Source: Chrysogorgia sp. JL179-B06
Taxonomy: Eukaryota > Cnidaria > Anthozoa > Scleralcyonacea > Chrysogorgiidae
Assembly (NCBI GenBank): GCA_035772405.1
Contig: JAYKKM010000475.1
Coordinates: 496,001 to 560,000, forward strand
Length of the DNA stretch: 64,000 nucleotides
Reading direction: 5' to 3'
The translations under genes were made by a program, and so were the position numbers. Positions 55,806-64,000 of the stretch are shown piece by piece (within the stretch, counting starts at the first letter, position 1; every line of letters starts with the position of its first letter). The notes beneath the pieces were generated by a model, which saw only the letters and a program-made list of their open reading frames with translations, searched no databases and had not been told where the DNA came from.

Positions 55806-56180
55806 TCTCAATGAGAGACATCACGCTAATTTTTTAGACATTGCGCTAAGTTTGGAGACCTGATTATGCTAAGTTTGGAGACATTGCGCTTATGAGACGT
55901 TACGCTAGGTTTGGAGATATTGTGTTATGTTATGAGACGTTACGCTAAGTCTGGAGACGTTTAGCCTGCGAGACTCCACCATTAAATTTCATTATCAGGT
56001 GGAGTCTGCACGCAGGCTAGGAGACGTTACGCTAAGTTTTAAGACATTGCGCTAAGTTATGAGACGTAACGCTAAGTTTGGAGATATTGCGCTACGTTAT
56101 GAGACGTTACACTAAGTTTGGAGACGTTACGCTAAGTTTGAAACGTTACCCTAAGTTTGAGACGTTACGCTAGGTTTAGA
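55806..56180. repeat. About 20-bp tandem repeat GAGACGTTACGCTAAGTTTG
   Basis: About 15 degenerate units, interrupted by the MULE-like MITE at 55962-56019. Layout and word type recall the 20-bp array at 15469-15728, but the unit differs. Confidence 0.85.
55962..56019. mobile_element. 58-bp MULE-like MITE with 9-bp TSD
   Basis: Ends TAGCCTGCG and CGCAGGCTA, arms continuing AGACTCCACC / GGTGGAGTCT. The 9-bp duplication GGAGACGTT is at 55953-55961 and 56020-56028; since the target is a repeat, the duplication could in part reflect the array. Confidence 0.8.
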
Positions 56181-56439
56181 GACTTAAGTTGTACCGTGAC
56201 AGGTACACATTTTTGTATGTCCTTTACAAATTCATTTGTGCTGGTCATTCTGACAGGTACAGCGAAAATAATTATTCCCAGACTTGCTTGCAGTGAACAT
56301 CCGTTCACCGATCTACGTTCTAGACTAGAATGAACGTTCTAGACTAGACTGACCAAGTCTCTTAACGTCGTTATCCGAGAAGACGCGCAAGTCTACTACT
56401 TACTGATGTTATTGCAAAAACAGCACTTTCTCCTCAACT

Positions 56440-56540
56440 ATTTTAAGACTCTGAGTTGGGGTCCGACCCAGTATCGAACCTAGATCTCCTAGCTGATAGT
56501 CAAGTGTAGTATTAAAAACCACTACTATACACTATTGACT
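56440..56540 (-). repeat. tRNA-like SINE remnant
   Basis: The minus strand reads TAGTGGTTTTTAATACTACA (A-box side), ACTTGACTATCAGCTAGGAG and TAGGTTCGATACTGGG (B box). Spacing fits a tRNA head. The acceptor stem is not clear. Confidence 0.4.
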
Positions 56541-58018
56541 ATATCTTCACAGCTTCTTCCCCTTCTCCCTCCCAGCATCGCAACCTCACATTCACCCCTC
56601 TCGCACGCCCTCATTTCCTCGATTTCATAACGATCTAGCACACTCCTCAACCATCTGAAACAAATTAAAATGTTATGGTTCAATTGACGTCAGCTACCCT
56701 GGACGGTTTCTAATTCAGACTTGTGTCAACTCTATCAAGTTGCCATGCCTAGTACATAGTTTTCACGAAAATGTTACCGGATGATGATTTTTCTCTAAAA
56801 ACATCTCTTACGAGAAAGGTTTTTGGTAATCCACTATAATCCCATGTTTTGTTTACAGTATTAAATACGGAAACTCTGTTTACTACCTATGTTGTCTGGT
56901 TGCCCAGTTACACGACTGCTGCTATATATTTCAAATGGTTTTTAAAACACACTGCCGTTTCCAAAGCGTTATGCCCCCGAAATAAGAAAATTGGTATACA
57001 TTATCTCGCCATAATTTTGAAGTGCATAGCATTACAGTCGTGTGTGAATTCCTTTCGTTTACATTTGGTTTCTTTCACCATGGAGAAAGTAGCGTCTCGC
57101 GAAACGATCGCATTACATTAAAGCTATATTCTATAGTTGTCTTACCAGTGTCTTCCTGATTGTTGTAACTGTAAGTCAAATGCTTGCTTTTAGCTGAGAT
57201 CGAAAGAAGTGCTTTCGTAATTCGTTCCAGACACGCTTGTAAGGTGATCTGAGAACAATTAAATGTTGTTGTGAAACTAAATCTTTTTTAAGCTAGACTA
57301 ATCCTTTGATGTGTTGTCAATCAACAGGTATCCTCACAAAAATGAATATCGGAGCGGGGGAAAACCTCGCAGAATTTGCTTCCAAGATTAATTTGCTACA
57401 AATTTCATCTTTCTTTCTAACAGAATTACGAATTAATGATATTTAGCTCTCGCTTTTTCAAAAAAATTGAAGTCTGTTCGTTATTTTTTATAAACATCCG
57501 ACCTCGTACCCAGCGTTTAACTCCACGTTGGGATTTGGGGTCGATCAAGGCGGGGAAAATTGGTCACGTGTCTCGTTATGGACACATTCAAAATGCATCC
57601 GAAGTTCCGACGCGGTTCGCGTTTCTTGCGTCTCTTTAGTTCTGCATAGAATTTGTTTCTTCTATCATTAAATCTAAGTCCTAAACAATAGGAAGTGGGT
57701 CATTTGGAAATATTTCAGAGTAAATTTTGTGTTTAAAAATAGAATTTATGGCTCCGCTATTCACTAACAGTACACAGAAAAACCGGTTTAGAAATATCTT
57801 CGCTCATGCCTTCCTCCATTGTTTGTCAACATTTGGCGCAACAAACCACTGTCTGCGTAAAACAGACTATACGTCACCTTTAACAGTTGCAATGTCACCT
57901 TTAACAGTTGCAACTAAGTCTCAGCTCTTAATAAAATAGAAGAAGTTACAGGTTCCCATGGTTATAGAAGATCTCACTGATCATCAGAAGGTTACATGAA
58001 GGTTGTACAAACCTACAT
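56541..58018. other. Non-coding spacer
   Basis: Open frames up to 90 aa without family resemblance. No repeats of note. Confidence 0.4.
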
Positions 58019-58300
58019 GTGCTACCTACCCACCTGACAAACAACCAAAATACCAACTTACCCAACTTACCTGCAGGTACCCACTTATCAACCCACTCAC
58101 TTCCCTACAGGTACTCGCTTACCAACTCGCCCACAAACTTCCCTACAGGTACTCGCTTACCAACTCACCCACTCACTTCCCTACATGTACTCGCTTACCA
58201 ACTCACCCACCCATTTACCAACCCACTTCCCTACAAGTACCCACTTACCAACAGGTACTCGCTTACCAACTCACCCACCCATTTCTACAGGTACTTGTTT
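58019..58300. repeat. About 39-bp minisatellite, ACTCGCTTACCAACTCACCC type
   Basis: Five to six imperfect units with CTTACCAACTCACCCACTCA and CTTCCCTACAGGTACTCG. Frames of 100-135 aa across it are repeat artefacts. It lies just 3' of the second PLAC8-family gene. Confidence 0.85.
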
Positions 58301-58449
58301 ACCATATTGACAAAAAATTTATTAAATTAGTTCAAATTACATTCAACAAACTATCGTATATTTACTGGATTGTCCTTGATACATATTACATTGACAGACG
58401 TATTAATTGACCTGTGCACACTTATAGTGACACACTGCACACTTATAGT

Positions 58450-58542
58450 TTATATGCCATGTATGTTCACTTCTCTTGCCATTTGACACAATGCACATAA
58501 TGGACAACATGCCAAAACACAACAGTCATCCACGATGCTTCC
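58450..58542 (-). CDS. PLAC8/cornifelin-family gene B, coding exon 3
   Basis: Encodes GSIVDDCCVLACCPLCALCQ plus MAREVNIHGI and TAA. It is the usual end of a PLAC8 domain: DDCC, then CCPLCALCQMARE. The acceptor is TTTCACAATAG, phase 0. This closes a 192-aa protein. Confidence 0.9.
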   Translation of the reverse strand, partial: GSIVDDCCVLACCPLCALCQMAREVNIHGI

Positions 58543-58692
58543 CTATTGTGAAAGAAAATTAATGGTTTTAGAGAGTATTTACATGAAGCCAGCCTGACCT
58601 CATATTCTGTATTTACATACAGATTAAAATATTAACATAATTATTTACTACAACAGCTATTTACTGTGTAATAAACCAAGTATTATTCTTAC

Positions 58693-58823
58693 ATAAATAT
58701 TATGTCTTGTTCTGATCTTGGTTCGTAGGGCAGTGGGACAACAACCTGCAACACAGCAACATTCTCCAGCATTGCCGCTGACCACACATTGTAGGACGCA
58801 GGGACAGAAACAGGCCAAACAAC
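58693..58823 (-). CDS. PLAC8/cornifelin-family gene B, coding exon 2
   Basis: 131 bp encoding CLACFCPCVLQCVVSGNAGE, then CCCVAGCCPTALRTKIR and TRHNIY. It has the PLAC8 Cys-rich core (CxCPC, GECCC, xLRTKxR). Acceptor TTAAAG, donor GTAAGA; enters completing a Cys codon (T|GT) and leaves in phase 0. Length and phases equal those of gene A exon 2. Confidence 0.9.
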
Positions 58824-58857
58824 CTTTAAAAAGCAACAGGGGTAAGGTGAGATGATG

Positions 58858-58859
<2 letters not shown>

Positions 58860-58928
<69 letters not shown>

Positions 58929-58965
58929 TTAATATATATATATATATATATATATATCAGTTAAT
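58860..58965. repeat. (TA)n microsatellite, left of the retrozyme
   Basis: About 63 bp of TA, then ATATCAGTTAATATA blocks. The retrozyme is inserted at its right edge; TA-rich sequence also follows the retrozyme. Confidence 0.95.
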
Positions 58966-59006
58966 ATATAGCATAAATAGCAGTTATCTTCATCCTGCTC
59001 ATCAGC

Positions 59007-59052
59007 ACTACACTGGTGAGGTCCAAAAGGCCGAAACGGTACCGTCTGTAGT
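59007..59052 (+). ncRNA. Type I hammerhead ribozyme, copy 1 (core A6 to G)
   Basis: Stem I is ACTACA/TGTAGT, stem II GGTC-CAAAA-GGCC (one G-U), GAAA present, stem III the 10-nt palindrome ACGGTACCGT. The core reads CTGGTGA instead of CTGATGA, replacing the conserved A6. Family knowledge says A6 changes strongly reduce cleavage, so this copy is probably weak or dead. The predicted site is after C59046. Confidence 0.8.
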
Positions 59053-59238
59053 TAGATATCGCTCTATGACCTTTAGGTCATATTGAGCGCTCTACAGGAT
59101 GAACCATTGTCGCTTACGCATTGTGTGCACGCTCACTGCTTGCAGTTTGAGCGCTCTGGCATGGTTTTTGATGTCCCACATTTTGTGTGGCGTCAAGGGT
59201 GACTGTAAATAGCAGTTATCTTCATCCTGCTCATCAGC

Positions 59239-59284
59239 ACTACACTGATGAGGCCCAAAAGGCCGAAACGGTACCGTCTGTAGT
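59239..59284 (+). ncRNA. Type I hammerhead ribozyme, copy 2 (intact core)
   Basis: Stem I 3'-side ACTACA (59239-59244) pairs with TGTAGT (59279-59284). The core CTGATGA is at 59245-59251. Stem II is a perfect GGCC-CAAAA-GGCC, GAAA is at 59265-59268 and stem III ACGGTACCGT at 59268-59277. The cleavage triplet is GTC with C17 at 59278. Every conserved hammerhead nucleotide is present. The short palindromic stem III suggests efficient cleavage as a dimer or in a tandem context, as reported for retrozymes. Confidence 0.92.
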
Positions 59285-59312
59285 TTTATATATTTAATAG
59301 TTTTATATATTT

Positions 59313-59767
<455 letters not shown>

Positions 59768-59811
59768 ATAACAACATATAGTTATTATGGTGAATAATAA
59801 ATATTACTTAC

Positions 59812-60166
59812 ACACTCCGCAATCATCAAAGCAGGAACACAAGCCTGTGGTCCAGCCTCGAGGTCCTTGCACTGTTAAAACTGCCTGTGGTTGTTGAATG
59901 ACAACTGTTGTGTTGGTAGACGAGGTTTGTTGGCTGGATGGATAAACTGGTTGTGGTGGATACCCAGCTTGTGGCTGTGTTGGTGGATACCCAGCTTGTG
60001 GCTGTGTTGGTGGATACCCTGCTTGTGGCTGTGTTGGTGGATACCCGGCTTGTGCCTGCTGTGTTGGTGGATATTCACTTAATGGCTGTGGTGTATATTC
60101 TGGTGGATGTTGGGGTTCATTCGGTGTTGGTTTTGAATCTCCCGTTTCTTCCATACGATTGTACAT
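59812..60166 (-). CDS. PLAC8/cornifelin-family gene B, coding exon 1
   Basis: 118 codons plus one base. Starts MYNRMEETGDSKPTPNEPQ. A proline-rich segment of four to five GYPPTQPQA repeats (about residues 30-75) follows, then TVVIQQPQAV and GWTTGLCSCFDDCGVC, the opening of the PLAC8 domain (W-TGLC-C-DDC-C). It ends in phase 1 at GTAAGT and joins exon 2 as ...CGVCCLACFCPC. Y/P/Q-rich repeats N-terminal to a PLAC8 domain are also seen in other invertebrate members. The intron (58824-59811) holds the retrozyme and the TA hairpin. Confidence 0.9.
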
Positions 60167-60873
60167 CTTGCAGTTCTAATTGGTTTACCTGATCAGCAAA
60201 AAAAGGTTATATTATACAATAGATTATGCTGCTTAATTGTCAGGGGACGCCTCAACCAAAACTACAAACAGCAAAGAGCCAAGCCTAGCCCACGCCACCA
60301 GAAAATCCTAACACATAGAGTGTAGTCTATTTGTTAGGGTCTCTCTTCAACCCTGTTGAAGGTTCCTGGTCAACTTTCGTTTTTTCTTTTCTTTCTTTTC
60401 TCTCTTTTTCTTTATTGTTGTTTTCTAGTGTTTTACTTTTTTATTTTGGTTAAATCAATATAAATTTACAGATTAAGATGCATTTTTCATTTTTGTTAAA
60501 GTGTCTATGAAGTGAAAATGTCTGTTTGATGAAAATGTCGTACTGGTGAAGATTACTAAGCACAGGGGAGATGTGATCTAATATTTTAACCCTCGCAACA
60601 GTTCTGCCAATTGTATTCTAAATTCACTGTAACTTGCTGTAACTTGCTCAATATTGCGATTACGCTTTCCGCCGGAAAATCGATTGCCAAGAGTAATATC
60701 ATTAACGATCAAATCGGAAAAAAAACGATCAAATCGAGAAATTTTGGGCTGGAATCAAACTTTTTTGATTCCAAATAATAATATTTTTCTCTCTGAACTA
60801 GAACCCAAGCATAAATTACATCAGCTTAGTTACAAATTCTAATTAATTACATCTAAGCTTCATTATTAGTTGT
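60167..60873. other. Upstream region of PLAC8-family gene B
   Basis: No second gene. Pyrimidine-rich TTTCTTTTC tract near 60380-60415. Promoter elements cannot be assigned. Confidence 0.4.
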
Positions 60874-61279
60874 TCAAGACAGTAATTTTTTAACTCTATG
60901 GCGCCAAATATAGTTTGACCCAATAATAGCTGAAATTGAACAGTCACGGATAACGCCTTTCAAAACATCCTTGTCTCTTGAAAATGCTTTTAAGTTTGAC
61001 CATACATCTTTATGAACTGTTCCAAGAGAACCAAAACATAGTACAAACAGTTTCGTGTCGTAGCCATTTTTCTTCAAACACTCATCGAACCATTTTTGAA
61101 TTTTTAGCCAAGTCATGATATATGTCAAAACATACCGTAATCTCAATAATTTGACAACATAAAGACAATTCATTTACTACAATAATATCCGGACGACGAT
61201 GATGCAGCTCATTCATTTCATCATAATAATAATATTTAATTTCCTTTATAACAATAATGTCAAAATATTTTACATTCAA
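60874..61279 (-). pseudogene. R2-type LINE endonuclease remnant 1
   Basis: Two overlapping minus-strand frames read ELHHRRPDIIVVNELS, then IIEITVCFD and, after a frameshift, WFDECLKKNGYDTKLFVLCF, GSLGTVHKDVW and IIGSNYIWRHRVKKLL before a stop. RPD-x...-(I/V)E(I/V)T is the restriction-like endonuclease core (PD-(D/E)xK type) of R2/NeSL-like LINEs. The zinc knuckle is not preserved. 3' end of an older copy. Confidence 0.65.
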
Positions 61280-61469
61280 GGTACTGATGATAAAATTTGT
61301 TCAATATAGAATAGTTATTATTTCTTAAAATTTGCTGTCGATATATTCAAACTATATTATGATAATTATTTACAATAAATTAATATAAAAATAATAATAA
61401 TTTAAAACTAAAGTCCAATATATATAAGATTATCTAACTAACTAATAATAATAATAACAATTTACAAAA

Positions 61470-61738
61470 CTAATGAATTCTTGCCATCACGGTCTCTATA
61501 TCTAAGTCTATGTCTTTAATGTTGCATTGTACTCTTCTAAGTGTTCTCGAGCCTCTTAAACACAACAAGGCAGATCTAAGGATGGAGAATGATATCTTTG
61601 CTCTTATCCACGATATTGTGTGTGAGTATATCTCTCCTTTCTTGTCTGCTATCAACTCAGCAAGTCTGCTGTGATATCGTAAGCATTCCTCTCCCATTCC
61701 TCCTGTTGTAGTGAAAACGAGTGGTGTGAACGTTCCTT
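61470..61738 (-). pseudogene. Retroelement coding remnant
   Basis: [20 protein letters not shown], then [13 protein letters not shown], a [17 protein letters not shown] segment, LRGSRTL and a stop. The pattern resembles C-terminal ends of cnidarian LINE-like proteins I have seen annotated as uncharacterised. I cannot assign the clade. A (TAA)n run follows on the right. Confidence 0.5.
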
Positions 61739-61740
61739 GC

Positions 61741-61741
<1 letters not shown>

Positions 61742-61790
<49 letters not shown>
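61742..61790. repeat. (TAA)n microsatellite
   Basis: About 16 TAA units, possibly the seed or tail of an adjacent LINE. Confidence 0.9.
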
Positions 61791-61791
<1 letters not shown>

Positions 61792-62079
61792 AAATGAATA
61801 AAGCTATTTACAAATAGGAAAACTAGGTTATATAAGAAGAGAAAAAAGAGAAAAAATTCTGTGTTTATCTCTTACGAAAATCGTAAGGCAGTCCATCAGA
61901 GACGATCTGACAAGATCAAACAATTAGTAAAACTTCAACAAATCTGGATTGGTCCAGGATTTGTTGCGTCGTATATACAAATAAAAGGAGGCGCGCATGG
62001 ACACTTCCATGCACTTCTCTAATATTCTTGTACAGTTTATTTCAGTACCGTTGAAGAGACGTTTTAATTGCTTTATGTG

Positions 62080-64000
62080 CTATGTGATATGGCCAAGAGT
62101 AGTAATTTCCACGAAAATCTTCTTGAAATGTTTAAAAGTAAGTAAGCAATCTCGTTCGATTTGGTTGTATTTTTCCATTTTATAGTTCCTGCTTTTTTCA
62201 GTTTTCGTTTCGAAACAGCAAGTAAGTTCTATAACATAGATGGTGTCATTTTTTGTTATAACGACGTCAGGACGAAACGACTGGAATAGCTCACTGGGAC
62301 ATCGATAATCCTGAAGGTCGCCATATATTTTGAAGCCGTACGAACTCAGCTGGCTCAGATACCTCATCACAGTGTAAAGTATAGAGTCGTGTCTCCATGT
62401 GTAACGGCCTTCCTCCACAGCTACTGAACAATTTGATAGCATATGGCGTTGTGTTTGTCGCTCAGAGTCAGAGCAGAGGTCGCATGAAGCAGCTTCAATT
62501 TTCCCCCAGCGATGCAAATTGGAATTGTTGTGTAAGCTATATATTAAAGCTCTTCTAACGAAAACATAAATATTTTTCGGCATTTGGTCACTAATGGCTT
62601 TCCAACTTGATATTTGCTTGCCTGTGGATACTTTCTTGATGTGCCTCATTATAGAGTTCTATAGATGGTCAAGCACATTGTTCTCAATCTGATGTTGTAG
62701 CACCGATTTAGGGTTTCTCTCGTTGTTAATTATAATTGAATCCGTCATAATGTTGTTATAATTTGTAATTTTGAACAGCGCTCTAATCTCGGCATTTATT
62801 GATTTACTGAGGATCTTCCTTATACTTAATTTACAGTATTGGAAAACATCAGCGATTAGTTGGAGACGATCTTGTCGTCCAAATTTTGAGTTATCCAAGT
62901 CGAAGATAGGTGGTACACAGAATAAAATAGTCTCCATCGGATTTTACTGTATACATATTTGGTAATTATTGAGATTTTATGCTTTGGATGAAGAGGTAAA
63001 TTGTGTATTTTCTCGAGATAATCTACTATTTCAGCTTCCAATTCCTGTTCGACTGGTTTGGAGCTCATTTTGTAGTTGAAATGTTTTCCTAAGTACTTGA
63101 ATGATTCACCCAGATCTACGGGAGGAATCATTTGGTTGTTCACTCTTAAGTATGGCCTGTATTGGGTAGCTTTTGATCCATCTTTTTTAATGCCGAAAGT
63201 AGAGCACTTATCCATTCTAATATTGAAACCGGACCAATGACACCACTTGGTAAAAATATTTAGAAGCAGTTGGTTGTCTTCTTCGGTGGCCGTTACAATT
63301 GCGGTGTCGATCGTCAGCGAATTGAAACCAGCTGGTGACGTGGTCGCAACGAATCCCAATAGCAATAACCCATGGTTCTGATCCGATCGTCTTCAATACA
63401 TTTAATTAACGTATTGATACACATATTAAATAACAAGGGGGAAAGACAATCCCCTTGTAACACTCCTTTGCTAACTCTCATTGGGTCCGTTATAAATGCC
63501 TTGGTGCCAATTGAAACACTATAATTTCCATATAGGTTTAACACCAATTCGGTGATCGATTCAGGAATGTGGTGGTAGATTAAAATACTTTCAAGTAGTC
63601 GGTGATCGACTTCGCCAAAGGCGTTTTTTAGATCCAAAAGAGTGGTTATCATAGATCTTTGGTTGGTCCTTGCATGGTTAATCATATGGGTTAAGAGCTC
63701 GGTATGTTCGATGGTCCCCGAAACGCCGTTACAGAAACCCTTTTGTATTTTGGTTTCGATATAGTTGTTTTTAATCATAAATGTATGTATTCGGTTACGG
63801 ATTAATGCCGAATAAATCTTTCCTAATACTGGTTGAAGGGTTATTGGTCTGAACTTTGCAGGATTAGTAGGGCTATCTTTCTTATATATCAATATTGTGA
63901 AGCTATATTTCCATATTCTTTAGTATTCGAAGAAGAGCAGTTCTAAGTATCGGGCATCGTTTGAGTGCCAGAATGCTTACTTGATCGAAAGGGCAAGCCG
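62080..64000 (-). pseudogene. R2-type LINE (RT, zinc knuckle, restriction-like endonuclease), runs off the window
   Basis: Minus strand, 5' end beyond 64000. 63892-63314: RT with FRPITLQPVLGKIYSALIRN, LLDLKNAFGEVDH (motif A) and KGVLQGDCLSPLLFN (motif B). At about 63315 two frameshifts break FADD, then DTAIVTATEED. 63365-62856: thumb region with FKYLGKHFN. 62649-62080: CDLCSDSERQTQRHMLSNC (C-x2-C-x7-H-x4-C) followed by RPDVVITKNDTIYVIELTCC, the restriction-like endonuclease core. RT, then CCHC, then RLE is the R2/R4/NeSL arrangement. Only a few frameshifts, so a fairly recent dead copy. Confidence 0.85.

Larger units (their letters stand above)
58975..59285 (+). mobile_element. Hammerhead retrozyme, about 1.3 units of a 232-bp monomer
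   Basis: The sequence from AAATAGCAGTTATCTTCATC to the end of the ribozyme is present twice, offset by exactly 232 bp (58975 and 59207). Each copy ends in a type I hammerhead. Cleavage after 59046 and 59278 would release a 232-nt monomer (59047-59278). The monomer is strongly self-complementary: TATGACCT/AGGTCATA forms a hairpin at 59075, and CAGGATGAA (59095-59103) pairs with TTCATCCTG (59221-59229), extending stem I. Tandem hammerhead repeats of this size without coding capacity match the metazoan retrozymes described in cnidarians and other animals. It lies antisense in intron 1 of PLAC8-family gene B. Confidence 0.85.

Noticed and set aside
58003..58410. 103-135 aa Thr/Pro/Tyr-rich frames
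   Set aside because: Produced by the 39-bp minisatellite; no start context or splice partner.
59891..60192. Trp/Leu/Val-rich plus-strand frames
   Set aside because: Antisense of the proline-rich repeat in PLAC8-family gene B exon 1.

Overview
The window is eukaryotic: AT-rich, intron-bearing and dominated by transposable elements. The identifiable host genes are animal genes: hydroxylysine kinase, a G-protein gamma subunit and two PLAC8/cornifelin-family proteins. The mixture of many miniature inverted-repeat elements (MITEs), DIRS-like, CR1/L2-like, RTE-like and R2-like retroelements, a Helitron-type helicase and a hammerhead-ribozyme retrozyme fits a marine invertebrate, most probably a cnidarian. 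The species cannot be named from sequence alone.

Layout. 1-15 kb holds no convincing host gene. It is a patchwork of DNA-transposon remnants, many with target-site duplications (TSDs) that can be read directly: TA-type at 443-1825, hAT at 1946-2405 and 5758-6237, TTAA-type at 2815-3724, Harbinger-like at 6384-6767 and 8746-9109. A GC-rich block near 15.1-15.3 kb precedes a 5.8 kb inverted-repeat element (15453-21225) that contains a decayed DIRS-like retroelement, a 66-bp tandem repeat and a 1.4 kb MULE-like element with a 9-bp TSD. Hydroxylysine kinase follows on + in two coding exons (21298-21807 and 27410-28030), separated by a 5.6 kb intron filled with transposons. 28-35 kb is repeats again. 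A compact GNG13-like G gamma gene lies on - (35326 to 35027). A decayed PIF1/Helitron helicase (42420 to 39905, -) and a 2.5 kb hAT element with about 0.6 kb inverted ends (43151-45643) follow.

Two PLAC8/cornifelin-family genes lie on - at 50627-48812 (third coding exon not found) and 60166-58450 (complete, three coding exons, 192 aa). Their middle exons are both exactly 131 bp in the same phase, so they are probably tandem paralogues. Between them are RTE-like and CR1-like LINE debris and tandem repeats. The window ends in two R2-type LINE remnants on - with C-x2-C-H-C zinc knuckle and restriction-like endonuclease motifs; the second runs off the edge.

The most interesting object is in intron 1 of the second PLAC8 gene: a small retrozyme (58975-59285, + strand). 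It has two type I hammerhead ribozymes 232 bp apart, one with a perfect core and one with a single core substitution. It predicts a 232-nt self-cleaved circular RNA. Next to it is a long (TA)n tract enclosed by a perfect inverted repeat of 57 bp per arm.
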